Positions 7,660-15,328 are shown, counted from the first letter of the stretch. The stretch is 32,903 bases of DNA from Tychonema sp. LEGE 07203 (GCF_015207285.1 NZ_JADEXD010000066.1:1-32903); one strand, 5' to 3'. Numbers and translations are program-made. Notes: generated by a model not told the origin, from the sequence alone.

Positions 7660-7827
7660 AAAAACCGGGTTTCTGAACGAAAGATATAGGTTGTGATGCG
7701 GTTTTTGCGGTCAGAAACCCGGTTTTTCCCACTGCAACATCTCAAAAACCGGGTTTCTGAACGAAAGATATAGGTTGTGATGCGGTTTTTGCGGTCAGAA
7801 ACCCGGTTTTTCCCACTGCAACATCTC
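7660..7827. repeat. Two perfect 84-bp tandem copies of a hairpin element
   Basis: Units 7660-7743 and 7744-7827 appear identical. Each begins with AAAAACCGGGTTTCTGA and contains its perfect reverse complement (17 bp) 34 bp later, so each unit can form a long hairpin. It lies between the convergent csx3 and histidine-kinase genes and may end transcription from both sides. A related inverted repeat with AAACCGGGTTTTTCT arms lies at 28423-28487. Confidence 0.85.
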
Positions 7828-7864
7828 AATAATAACCTACTTACTAAACTGCTGTAATTAAAAT

Positions 7865-10264
7865 TTATCCTTTCACCGGCAACACGATCGCAAACTCAGT
7901 CCCAACTCCGGCTTCCGCATTCACCTCAATGCTACCGCCATGTTTTTCTACCGCAATCTGATGGGCAATTGTCAACCCCAATCCTGTGCCTTTCCCGACA
8001 CATTTTGTCGTAAACAAATGGTCGAAAATCTGCTTTTTCACTTCCTCTTTCATCCCGGTACCGTTATCAGCAATTTTAATTTGAATCTGCCCTTCCCCCA
8101 GTACATCAGTGCAAATAGTGATGCGGTTGGGATCGGCGGCAATGTCGCTAAAACTGCGTCCTATATTTGATTCTTCTAAGGCATCGATCGCATTGGCAAG
8201 CAGGTTCATAAAAACTTGATTTAATTGGCCGGGGAAACATTGAATTTTAGGGAGACTGCCGTATTTAGTTATCACTTCAATCTGCGGGCGGGATTCGTTG
8301 GCTTTGAGGCGGTGTTTCAAAATTAAAATAGCGCTATTAATGCCATCGTGAATATTAAAAGGAACTTTGTAGTCTTTGTCACCTCGGGAAAAGGTGCGGA
8401 GGCTGGTACTGATGCTGGAAATGCGATCGCACCCGACTTGCATTGAATCGATCATCTTGGGTAAATCTTCCAAAATATAATCGATTTCTATCTCTTCGGC
8501 ATGATTGGCAATCTCCGATTTCGGCGCATCGGAGCGATACAATTCTAAGTGTTCTACAATATCTGCCAAACTCCTTTTAGCTTCGGTTAAATTGCCCGAA
8601 ATAAACCCAATCGGATTGTTAATTTCGTGGGCGACTCCGGCGACTAAATTTCCCAAAGCCGACATTTTCTCGCTTTGCACTATTTGCAGTTGCGCTTGCT
8701 GTAAATCTTTTAAAGTTTGTTCTAGCTGTTGATTTTGCTGTTGCAAAAGTTCATGTGCTTGCTTGCGCTCGGTGGCATCAACACCCAAACCAATAATCCC
8801 GACAGTCTCGCCCTGGGAATTTTTTAACTGCACTTTCGTGACTTCTAAATAATGTTGTTTGCCGTCAACCAATGTGAGAGTTTCGCTGGAGTAATGCGGC
8901 GAATCTTGGGCAAGGCAAGCGGCATCTGAAACCAGACAGTTCGCTGCATTTTCTCCCAGTATATCTTTGTAATGCTCGGCAGCTAGAAAAGCACTCAGAG
9001 GCGCACCGACATCTTGACAAAAAGTATTGTTAAAAAAGTGTACTTTTCCCTTGGGATTCACCATCCAAATCCAAATTGGAGCGACATCCAGAATCGCTTG
9101 GAGCATTTGTTTCTGTTCGGCAAGCTGAGCTTCGGTGCGGCTGAATTTTGTTAGCAATCGCTCTAATTGTTGGCTGTAATCCTGAGATTTCTTGTAGATT
9201 GCGGCCTTGGAAAAACTGATGGCAGCTTGGGAACACAGGAGATTGAGAAGTTGCAGTCGATCGCGCGTAAAAACTCCTGCATTTAACCGATTTTCTAGAT
9301 ACAAAATGCCGACTAAGTTAGCTCGATCGAGAATCGGCCAACACAACAGGCTCTGCGGTTGGTATTTAAGGATGTAGTAGTCGGAATCGCGATCGCAATT
9401 TTCAGCGATGTTCCGCACAATCACGGGTTTCAAGAAGTTTTTAACGCAGTCAACAATTGTCAGGGGCAGGATCTCGCTGTTTTCATCAAGTGCTGCGGAT
9501 GTTAAGCCGATCGCCCTTTCGACACCCAAATTGTCGATCGTGCTGGCTGCTGCGACTTCCCATTTATTGCCGTTTGGTAACACCAGCACTGCTTTGTCAG
9601 CTTTTGTCTTGCTCGCCGCCAGTTGCATCAGTTTGGCAATCAGGCGATCGAGTTCTAATTCGCTAGAAAGCGCTTGACAAGCTTTTAGCAGAGTTGAAAA
9701 AACTCCAAAATCCGAGATGTGACGCGATACAGATGAATAAATAGATGGATGCACCGAGTAATTTTTGCTAGCAACTTTTGCGACAGTTGCTAAGGGATTT
9801 GCGCCTATTTTTTCTGGCGATAAAATTGGCAATAAAAATTGAGGGTAGCGTTTTTCTAACTCATCAATTTTGGCTCTATCTCCGCAGCGAGCGTAGCAAT
9901 CCCAGGCATCTATCATGTAGACTCGGGCAATTTTTTCTCTGCCCCACGACAGGTAAAACTTAGCAGCCAGCTCGCAGGCGAGAGCTTCTTCATTCAAATA
10001 TTCATTAGCTTTAGCTCCGGCAATAGCTCGATCGTACAATTCCATTGCTTCTGCTTTCTGCCCCAAAACGCGCTGCCATTCTGCCTCAACCAGCTCGAAT
10101 TTGTGCTGGTAATCGAGCGGGGCAAGCTGCGCCAATTCTTTGAGTTTTTTCTGACTCGTCTCAACGCGATTCAGGATTTGTTGGCGCTCCGTCGGTGCGG
10201 CACCGGCATAGATTGCCAACTGTGCCAGCGCATCGTAAAAGTCGTGCATCATTGTTACTAGCAT
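7865..10264 (-). CDS. GAF-PAS sensor histidine kinase, detached C-terminal half of a multidomain kinase
   Basis: About 800 aa. The N-terminus (residues 1-150) holds TPR-like helices (FYDALAQLAIY, AEWQRVLGQKAEAMELYDRAI, LACELAAKFYLSWG) typical of the mid-region of large cyanobacterial Ser/Thr-kinase/AAA-ATPase/GAF/histidine-kinase proteins. A GAF domain follows (about 180-365), then a PAS domain (about 385-500), a coiled-coil linker, the H-box HEINNPIGFISGN with the phospho-acceptor His (about 541), an N-box (NLLANAIDAL), and G boxes (IADNGTGM, GKGTGLGLTI). The histidine kinase parts look intact. The Ser/Thr kinase and ATPase that normally precede the TPR region are absent, and no remnant was seen upstream. 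Starts at TTG 10282, ATG 10264 or ATG 10252 are possible; ATG 10264 is used. Signal unknown; no receiver domain is adjacent. Confidence 0.88.
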   Translation of the reverse strand: MLVTMMHDFYDALAQLAIYAGAAPTERQQILNRVETSQKKLKELAQLAPLDYQHKFELVEAEWQRVLGQKAEAMELYDRAIAGAKANEYLNEEALACELAAKFYLSWGREKIARVYMIDAWDCYARCGDRAKIDELEKRYPQFLLPILSPEKIGANPLATVAKVASKNYSVHPSIYSSVSRHISDFGVFSTLLKACQALSSELELDRLIAKLMQLAASKTKADKAVLVLPNGNKWEVAAASTIDNLGVERAIGLTSAALDENSEILPLTIVDCVKNFLKPVIVRNIAENCDRDSDYYILKYQPQSLLCWPILDRANLVGILYLENRLNAGVFTRDRLQLLNLLCSQAAISFSKAAIYKKSQDYSQQLERLLTKFSRTEAQLAEQKQMLQAILDVAPIWIWMVNPKGKVHFFNNTFCQDVGAPLSAFLAAEHYKDILGENAANCLVSDAACLAQDSPHYSSETLTLVDGKQHYLEVTKVQLKNSQGETVGIIGLGVDATERKQAHELLQQQNQQLEQTLKDLQQAQLQIVQSEKMSALGNLVAGVAHEINNPIGFISGNLTEAKRSLADIVEHLELYRSDAPKSEIANHAEEIEIDYILEDLPKMIDSMQVGCDRISSISTSLRTFSRGDKDYKVPFNIHDGINSAILILKHRLKANESRPQIEVITKYGSLPKIQCFPGQLNQVFMNLLANAIDALEESNIGRSFSDIAADPNRITICTDVLGEGQIQIKIADNGTGMKEEVKKQIFDHLFTTKCVGKGTGLGLTIAHQIAVEKHGGSIEVNAEAGVGTEFAIVLPVKG

Positions 10265-11243
10265 CAAAACAATATTTCCCAAATAAAGTTGGCCTGCATC
10301 CCCCTATGGCTCTGCTTCGGATTGCAGCGGCAATATATCGCAAATCCGTCGCCTTTTTAGGCTCATTTTTATACCGATTTATCTGGCTGTTAACAGTCAA
10401 GATAAACTCTAATATTGGGATGTTTGATATATTAGTAAATAACTCGGCTTTGTTCGAGTTCGTCGAGAATGTCTGTGCGCTTAAAGAGTATTTCTAGCGA
10501 TGCAAGTAGATGCAATTAACTGCACTGATACAAATCAGTCGTATTCTGTCAGCCGCCACGCTCGAGCTAACGGCAGGCGCAAGGTTTTATACTTCTGGCA
10601 GGAATTTTGCCGGTAATATTGAGATATTTGACCGTAGCGCGTCGGTTGCAAAACTAGCAAGAGCTTGCTGCTGCTCGGTTGCAGGTGTTTTTCTGGCGCA
10701 GCCCCAACACCAGCCGATCGAGAATCGGCGTACAATTGCGCGATCGGGCGATATCCCGGTTTTACTGTCAAATTTACTACATCTACTGTTGCATTCATTT
10801 CTACTAACCCCAACCCAGACACTAACTTGAGAACAGTTAGTGTATCTATATTAGGGCATAAACAGCATAATTTGATAGTTGCCGATCGCAAATTATAGTT
10901 ATCTGCCAAACAACATTTTATACTGAGGCGATCGAATTTAGAGTCTTTTACTTACGTGTAAATTGCTGCGTTTAATCTCAAATGCGGTTAAATTAATGCC
11001 AAATCCAGTAGGATTACTGAAAAACAGTGTCTTAAAGAATACTGTATATAATTAAGTAATTTAATATAGCTCGATCGATCGTGAAACGATTAAAATGGCT
11101 CCTGCAAAAAGATACAGCGTATCCCAGGTTTATGTGAGGCGTACATCATAAACCTGGAACACGCTGTATATTGCTGGTTCTTTGCGAGCAACGAAGCAAT
11201 CCCCAAAAATTAATATTGCTTCGTTTCTCAACGTTATTTGAAA
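10265..11243. other. Gene-poor spacer of about 980 bp
   Basis: Several open frames of 68-124 codons occur on both strands, but none has recognisable family sequence or a persuasive ribosome binding site. The region contains HIP1-like sites and, near its right end, the strong hairpin at 11112-11169. Confidence 0.5.
11112..11169. terminator. Long near-perfect palindrome downstream of the lipoprotein gene
   Basis: Left arm ATACAGCGT + CCCAGGTTTATG (11112-11134); right arm CATAAACCTGG + ACGCTGTAT (11146-11169), with only a small internal bulge and an 11-bp loop. It lies just beyond the stop of the minus-strand lipoprotein gene, so it may protect or end its mRNA. It could also be a mobile palindromic repeat. 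Confidence 0.6.
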
Positions 11244-11954
11244 TTAGTCGATGTCGAGCGCATCTGCCGCTCTTTCTGCTGCTCGTTGAGTTCTGTCAAT
11301 ATCCCGATCGACTTTTGCGCGAACCTTGTCCGAAGCATCTTCAGCACTGTATCTTACATTTCGCGCTGCATCTTTGACATTTTCCTTGCCTTGGCCGACA
11401 TTGTATTTCAGCGACTCAGTACCCTCTGCTGCTCTTTCTTTCGCTCCCTCGGTAGCTTCTTTAACAATGTCTTTTGCTCCCTTCAAGCCGTCGCGAGTGT
11501 TTTCTTTAAGATTAGAAAAGCCTTGTTTGGTTTTGTCGCCAAAGTCATCAGCTTTGCGCTGAGCATTGCGAGCATTCTCATTCACCTTGTCGCCAATTTC
11601 GTCAAGTTTGTCGGACGCATCTTCTTTTACCCGCCGCACATTTTCGCCCACATCGCTGCTAGATTTGGTATCGATGCGGCGCTGGGCTTCATCTTTGAGA
11701 AGCTGAGCTTTTGCTTCTGCTGCTGTAACAGTTTTGTTTCTGGGATCTTCATCCCCGTATTGATTCTGACCGCCTTTATATACAGAATTTACCGCCTCAG
11801 AAGGCACTTCTTCTCTCATTTGGTCGGAAGTTTTTCCGGCCATCACATCAGCGCGACTGCAAGCAGTGCTCACTAATACTAAAAGGCCGGCCATAAACAC
11901 TGTTAAGATTTGTACAGCTCGAATTTTTTTCAGAAATGCAGTTAGTCTGTTCAT
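11244..11954 (-). CDS. Predicted lipoprotein with LEA/apolipoprotein-like helical repeats
   Basis: 236 aa. A basic N-terminus and hydrophobic stretch (residues about 13-31) end in a lipobox-like VSTAC at residues 28-32, so it is probably a lipid-anchored envelope protein. The mature part is very hydrophilic and helical, without aromatic clusters, and carries degenerate 11-residue-type repeats rich in Lys, Asp, Ala and Asn, such as DKLDEIGDKVNENARNA and NVKDAARNVRYSAEDA. This resembles LEA-like or apolipoprotein-like proteins. I recall similar cyanobacterial proteins of unknown function with the same N-terminal MNRL-FLKK start. The role is unknown; stress protection or envelope stabilisation would be speculation. 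The mirror-image open frame on the plus strand is a shadow caused by the repeat composition. Confidence 0.75.
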   Translation of the reverse strand: MNRLTAFLKKIRAVQILTVFMAGLLVLVSTACSRADVMAGKTSDQMREEVPSEAVNSVYKGGQNQYGDEDPRNKTVTAAEAKAQLLKDEAQRRIDTKSSSDVGENVRRVKEDASDKLDEIGDKVNENARNAQRKADDFGDKTKQGFSNLKENTRDGLKGAKDIVKEATEGAKERAAEGTESLKYNVGQGKENVKDAARNVRYSAEDASDKVRAKVDRDIDRTQRAAERAADALDID

Positions 11955-12102
11955 AAAAATGATCCTTTCTATTGTGATCTGCTCAAAGGCACGGTGGTTT
12001 TGTAAATGGCTAGCATTACAAAGCTAGAGACTCAAACACTTTTTTAAGTATAGGAATAGAAACAGGAGCTTTTCATCTATCTCAAGTTAGATTCCTCAAG
12101 TT

Positions 12103-12471
12103 GTAGTCATTAGTCATTAGTCATTAGTCATCAGTCATCAGTCATCAGTCATCAGTCATGTTTTGCTGTCGCCTCCGAGCTTTCGGTACAACGTCATCAG
12201 TCATTAGTCATTAGTCATTAGTCATTAGTCATCAGTCATCAGTCATCAGTCATCAGTCATGTTTTGCTGTCGCCTCCGAGCTTTCGGTACAACGTCATCA
12301 GTCATTAGTCATTAGTCATTAGTCATCAGTCATCAGTCATGTTTTGCTGTCGCCTCCGAGCTTTCGGTACAACGTCATCAGTCATTAGTCATCAGTCATT
12401 AGTCATTAGTCATCAGTCATCAGTCATGTTTTGCTGTCGCCTCCGAGCTTTCGGTACAACGTCATCAGTCC
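12103..12471 (+). repeat. Heptamer array interspersed with four identical 36-bp units
   Basis: Runs of TCATTAG/TCATCAG heptamers alternate with four identical 36-bp cores starting at 12158, 12259, 12339 and 12426. Each begins ATGTTTTGCTGTCGCCTCC and contains the small hairpin CCGAGCTTTCGG. The heptamer runs between cores are 65, 44 and 51 bp. Nothing suggests coding. Confidence 0.9.
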
Positions 12472-12528
12472 GATGGAAGATGGAAGATGGAAGATGGAAG
12501 AAAAAAGAAGGAAGAAAAAAGAAGGAAG
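12472..12528 (+). repeat. Purine-rich GATGGAA / GAAGGAAGAAAAAA tract
   Basis: Four GATGGAA units are followed by two copies of a GAAGGAAGAAAAAA-like unit, giving about 57 bases that are nearly all purine on the plus strand. It is a simple-sequence expansion directly after the heptamer array, with triplex-forming composition. Confidence 0.75.
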
Positions 12529-12695
12529 AGTTGACAGCAAACAGCAAACAGTTGACAGGTTGCCCGAAAAGCCCGTTGTTGGGTTGACAGTTGACTGATG
12601 CAAGAAGAAAGAAAAAACGGACAATCCTCAATCTCATAACAATTATTAAAAATTGCTGTTGCCCGCGCCGGACATGGCCATGCCTTTTTCTACTT

Positions 12696-12731
12696 GAAGG
12701 TTTTACGTTTTGGAGTCAAAAGAAAACCTTC
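12696..12731 (+). promoter_or_regulatory. Inverted repeat in front of a strong Shine-Dalgarno
   Basis: GAAGGTTTT (12696-12704) pairs with AAAACCTTC (12723-12731). The consensus-strength AAGGAGGT follows about 18 bases later. It might be a leader hairpin for the small open frame at 12760; there is no other support. Confidence 0.3.
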
Positions 12732-12759
12732 CGGTCAGGAACCAGAAGGAAGGAGGTGT

Positions 12760-12858
12760 ATGATCTCAAGTACAACAAGGTCTTCGATCGCAATTGTCGC
12801 CGCACGAGGCGATCGCCCGCATCTGTCTAATGGCTTAAAGTATCTGCACAGTTGTTAA
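12760..12858 (+). CDS. Candidate 32-aa small protein with a near-perfect ribosome binding site
   Basis: This ATG frame of 32 codons (starts [17 protein letters not shown], ends KYLHSC) is preceded by GGAAGGAGGTGT, the strongest Shine-Dalgarno in the window, with suitable spacing. The peptide is basic and has no membrane segment. It ends overlapping the trpA stop on the other strand. I do not recognise it. An overlapping GTG frame ([16 protein letters not shown]) is also open from the same ribosome binding site. Either could be the real product, or the site could be coincidental in a purine-rich region. Confidence 0.3.
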   Translation: MISSTTRSSIAIVAARGDRPHLSNGLKYLHSC

Positions 12859-13652
12859 TCATTTTGAATCGCTGTTTTTAGACTCTTGCAGAATTCGCCT
12901 ACCGCTGCTAAACCTTCTTCTGGAGTTCCTTGGGCCAAGCGTTTAACAAAAGCACTGCCAACAATCGCAGCATCTGCACCCCATTCTTTGACTTGGCGGG
13001 CGTGTTCCGGTGTCGAGATACCAAACCCGACACCGATGGGTTTGTCGGTGATGCTGCGAATTTCTTGCAGCAACTCTTTGGCTCGCGTTTCTAAACCTTC
13101 GCGCACTCCCGTAACCCCCGTCACGCTGACTAAGTAAATAAATCCTTGAGACTGGCGGGCGATCGCTTCTATGCGATTTTTGGGACTTGTCGGAGCAACT
13201 AATAATGTTAGTTCAATCCCTAATTTGTTGGCAGGCTGGATGAGACTGTCGGCTTCTTCTAAGGGCAAATCGGGTACAACCAATCCCTGAACTCCGGCAC
13301 TTTTGATTTGCTGCAAGAAGGTTTCTATACCTCTGTACAAAATCGGGTTGTAGTAGGTAAACAGAATAATGGGCGATCGCAAATTCGGACTAACTTTAGC
13401 TACCATTTCCAGCACCGGATCTAACCGCGTTCCCCGCTGCAGGGCCCTAGTAGCGGCGGCTTGAATCACCGGCCCGTCAGCTAGCGGGTCAGAATAGGGA
13501 ACACCAAGCTCGATCGCGTCAGCACCGCTATCATCCAAAACTTGCAGCGCTTTAGCCGTTGTCTCCAAATCTGGGTCGCCAGCAGTAATAAAAGGAATTA
13601 ATGCACATTGGTTACTCTTACGCAACGTTTCAAAACAATTAGAAATAGTCAT
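12855..13652 (-). CDS. trpA: Tryptophan synthase alpha subunit
   Basis: Cleaves indole-3-glycerol phosphate to indole and glyceraldehyde 3-phosphate in the TrpA-TrpB complex. The 265-aa protein (from the ATG at 13652) has the family length. Catalytic Glu48 lies in [15 protein letters not shown] and catalytic Asp59 in its PLADG end. [10 protein letters not shown] is at residues 21-30, VPDLPLEE and TLLVAPTSP are mid-protein, and [12 protein letters not shown] and [10 protein letters not shown] form the phosphate-binding C-terminal loops. The frame stays open upstream to 13784 through a 14-bp tandem repeat that would encode [14 protein letters not shown] repeats; that is not taken as coding, because the conserved N-terminus begins at MTISNCFE. 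Conserved cyanobacterial neighbours DUF3007 and ndhL lie upstream on the same strand. Confidence 0.95.
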   Translation of the reverse strand: MTISNCFETLRKSNQCALIPFITAGDPDLETTAKALQVLDDSGADAIELGVPYSDPLADGPVIQAAATRALQRGTRLDPVLEMVAKVSPNLRSPIILFTYYNPILYRGIETFLQQIKSAGVQGLVVPDLPLEEADSLIQPANKLGIELTLLVAPTSPKNRIEAIARQSQGFIYLVSVTGVTGVREGLETRAKELLQEIRSITDKPIGVGFGISTPEHARQVKEWGADAAIVGSAFVKRLAQGTPEEGLAAVGEFCKSLKTAIQND

Positions 13653-13657
13653 TAGGC

Positions 13658-13769
13658 TGTTGGCAGTTGGTTGTTGGCAGTTGGTTGTTGGCAGTTGGTT
13701 GTTGGCAGTTGGTTGTTGGCAGTTGGTTGTTGGCAGTTGGTTGTTGGCAGTTGGTTGTTGGCAGTTGGT
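13658..13769. repeat. Eight perfect 14-bp tandem repeats upstream of trpA
   Basis: TGTTGGCAGTTGGT is repeated eight times without error, from 6 bp upstream of the trpA start. Because 14 is not a multiple of 3, three units (42 bp) give a 14-residue peptide period in an open frame. Error-free copies point to recent expansion and probable length variation between isolates. Confidence 0.95.
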
Positions 13770-13788
13770 ATTAGCTAATAACAACTAA

Positions 13789-13915
13789 TATCATGTCCGA
13801 TCGATTAGCCATAATATCCCGGTCGGGGCGGGTTTTTGAGATTGTCAATTATTGGCAGGTATTGTTGGTGAGTGGAGCCCCTACAAAAATTGCGGTTGCT
13901 CGACCGGACATGATA
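13789..13915. repeat. MITE-like element 1, 127 bp
   Basis: Terminal inverted repeats TATCATGTCCG (13789-13799) and CGGACATGATA (13905-13915) enclose a non-coding GC-rich interior containing GGGGCGGGTTTTT and GTGGAGCCCCTAC. The shape fits a non-autonomous inverted-repeat element. Confidence 0.7.
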
Positions 13916-13938
13916 CAACCACTGACAACTGACAACTA

Positions 13939-14045
13939 ATACCAAATTCATAAAGTTATGCTACTACCGAAAGTTTTACTCCCCCCCGAAATCGCGGGGG
14001 GGTTGGGGGGGGTAGATATGTAGCGCTATTTTATGAATTTGGTAT
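13939..14045. repeat. MITE-like element 2, 107 bp
   Basis: Perfect 16-bp terminal inverted repeats ATACCAAATTCATAAA (13939-13954) and TTTATGAATTTGGTAT (14030-14045) surround a C7/G7-rich core. It is non-coding. TGACAACT-type simple repeats lie on both sides. Confidence 0.8.
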
Positions 14046-14096
14046 AACCACTAACCACTGACAACTGACAACCGACAACTGACAACTAACCACTGA

Positions 14097-14402
14097 CTAA
14101 TTATCTTTTTCCTGCTCAATTTCGGCTTGAAGTTTGGCTAACTCTTCAGGAGTGAGTGCATCAAGCTGCTTCTGCAAGACAGCATCTTTGTACTCTTTCA
14201 GTTGCTCGCTGTAGGTCATACTTTGAGTCAGGGCTCGAAATAAATAAGTCACCAGCCAGCCAATCAAGCCAGCCACCAAAAATAACTGACTCCAAATCCC
14301 TGCATTCATGCTGTCGAGTCCGGCGAATTGCAGTAGCAAGTAGACTATGCCACCTGCTACAAAAAAGCCGAGACTGATTCCAATTACGTCAATACGTCGC
14401 AT
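14097..14402 (-). CDS. DUF3007 membrane protein
   Basis: 101 aa with two transmembrane helices (about residues 6-27 and 38-57), then a charged helical tail with TPEELAKLQAEIEQEK. This matches the DUF3007 family of cyanobacteria and plastid-bearing plants, whose role is not established to my knowledge. It starts at the base right after the ndhL stop codon, so translation is probably coupled to NdhL. The conserved ndhL-DUF3007-trpA order is seen here, but trpA is separated by about 440 bp of inserted repeats. A role linked to the NDH-1 complex or thylakoid membrane is inference from this context. Confidence 0.85.
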   Translation of the reverse strand: MRRIDVIGISLGFFVAGGIVYLLLQFAGLDSMNAGIWSQLFLVAGLIGWLVTYLFRALTQSMTYSEQLKEYKDAVLQKQLDALTPEELAKLQAEIEQEKDN

Positions 14403-14618
14403 TTAGGCTTCAATCTGCCGCCGTTTGGGGCGAAAGTTCAAAAAGGGAGCTAGGAGAAACATACCGGGGAAGAAGAAGAACATCAAGAAGTACATGAATC
14501 CGCGCTCAAAAGAGGTTGCCACGTACCAGCGGCTGTTCAGGTAAGCGTAGGTGGCGGCCGGCACTACCAGGAGATAGGCTCCTGCTAACACGGCGTAAAG
14601 CAGCAAGGTAATATACAT
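14403..14618 (-). CDS. ndhL: NAD(P)H-quinone oxidoreductase subunit L
   Basis: A 71-aa small thylakoid membrane subunit of the cyanobacterial NDH-1 complex (cyclic electron flow, respiration and inorganic carbon uptake). Two hydrophobic helices lie at about residues 3-26 and 40-60. The signature [20 protein letters not shown] is followed by a second helix [19 protein letters not shown], and a basic C-terminus ends KRRQIEA. Length and motifs fit the family. The upstream leader has only a weak Shine-Dalgarno. DUF3007 is directly adjacent downstream. Confidence 0.93.
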   Translation of the reverse strand: MYITLLLYAVLAGAYLLVVPAATYAYLNSRWYVATSFERGFMYFLMFFFFPGMFLLAPFLNFRPKRRQIEA

Positions 14619-14737
14619 AGATTTGCTTTAGGGGAATAATAACAACGGTAAGGGGGCACAGACGCTCCGCTAGCTGGTTAACTATTGTACCGCTTGGGGA
14701 GGTGCAGCGCGACTTTTGAAAATTTTTTGATTGGGGG

Positions 14738-14767
14738 TTGCGTAAATTGGGGTTTTGGTTGTATAAT
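14738..14767 (+). promoter_or_regulatory. Sigma70-type promoter for tRNA-Leu
   Basis: TTGCGT (14738-14743), an 18-bp spacer and a consensus TATAAT (14762-14767) lie about 50 bp before the mature tRNA 5' end. They fit a housekeeping promoter. Confidence 0.65.
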
Positions 14768-14816
14768 AAAAGGCTGTTGCTGTCAGTGAATCAAATCCAC
14801 AGCAATTTGACTAAAA

Positions 14817-14901
14817 GGGGGTGTGGCGGAATGGTAGACGCTACGGACTTAAAATCCGTTGACCCGAAACGGTCGTGTGGGTTCAAGTCCCTCCACCCCC
14901 A
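14817..14901 (+). tRNA. trnL-UAA: tRNA-Leu(UAA), without intron
   Basis: An 85-nt class II tRNA. The acceptor stem is GGGGGTG/CACCCCC with A73 and no encoded CCA. The anticodon arm is ACGGA-CTTAAAA-TCCGT with anticodon TAA, and a long variable arm GACC/GGTC is present. The D arm GCG/CGC has a slightly short loop. The T stem GTGGG/CCCTC has one T-T mismatch at the second pair. The anticodon loop is uninterrupted: the well-known cyanobacterial group I intron position after the first anticodon base is empty. Confidence 0.93.
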
Positions 14902-14979
14902 TCAAATTCTATCCTTTGTGAGTCAATGGTTTCAGACTTATTGTCCCAGCAATAGTTCTGTTTTACGCCGATCTTTCGC

Positions 14980-15147
14980 TCAGTTGCCCTCTTGTGAGTG
15001 GTCGAGTATTTCCAAAACCACCTCTATATCCGCTAAGCTTGCCCCGGACTTTTTGCGCCGCGCTTTCAACTCGTTGAGCAAGTTGGCTGGCTCTGGAAAT
15101 TCTGATCCTGCCGGAGCTGAGGAATGAAAATTTAATAACTTAAGCAT
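14980..15147 (-). CDS. Possible small hypothetical protein, 55 aa
   Basis: An open frame whose C-terminal half (NLLNELKARRKKSGASLADIEVVLEILDHSQEGN region) has plausible helix-turn-helix-like or coiled composition. The frame extends upstream through a perfect 15-bp hairpin, so the ATG at 15147, within the hairpin, was chosen; 15153 is also possible. There is no family recognition and no clear ribosome binding site. It may be a gene fragment. Confidence 0.3.
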   Translation of the reverse strand: MLKLLNFHSSAPAGSEFPEPANLLNELKARRKKSGASLADIEVVLEILDHSQEGN

Positions 15148-15180
15148 CTGCATTACCAGGAAGAGCCTGGTAATGCAGAT
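15146..15180. terminator. Perfect 15-bp hairpin
   Basis: ATCTGCATTACCAGG (15146-15160), the loop AAGAG, and CCTGGTAATGCAGAT (15166-15180). It is a very stable stem-loop between tRNA-Leu and mutS without an adjacent long T-run. It may be a bidirectional terminator or a mobile palindrome. Confidence 0.6.
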
Positions 15181-15328
15181 ACTTTGGCTCTGCTTCAACC
15201 GCCGAATCGTAAAGGGGGTATGTTACTTTTTGAACCAGTCCCCCTTCTGCCGACATCGTTTGACTTTCTGGCGGTTTCAATTGCCGAATCGTTCTGAGTT
15301 TTTAAGGCAGATGCAAGTGTCGCAGTTG

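Noticed and set aside
7660..7827. CRISPR repeats next to csx3
   Set aside because: There are only two directly abutting copies with no spacer between them; each is a long hairpin unit that recurs in related form near petM.
10535..10909. 124-codon minus-strand open frame upstream of the histidine kinase, considered as the missing N-terminal half
   Set aside because: It shows no Ser/Thr kinase or ATPase motif and no protein-like composition.
11238..11876. 212-codon plus-strand open frame opposite the lipoprotein gene
   Set aside because: It is the mirror of a repetitive Lys/Asp/Ala-rich coding sequence; the minus strand has a lipobox and sensible composition, while the plus frame is an improbable Phe/Cys/Ser-rich protein.
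12103..12471. CRISPR array
   Set aside because: The 36-bp segments are identical, but the intervening segments are just heptamer repeats of varying length, not unique spacers, and no cas gene adjoins it.
13653..13784. N-terminal extension of TrpA encoded by the 14-bp repeats
   Set aside because: The conserved TrpA N-terminus begins at the Met at 13652, the repeat-encoded peptide is low-complexity and no ribosome binding site precedes it.
14738..15127. 129-codon open frame across tRNA-Leu
   Set aside because: It translates the tRNA (GCGGMVDATDLKSVD-type peptide), a familiar artefact of tRNA sequence.
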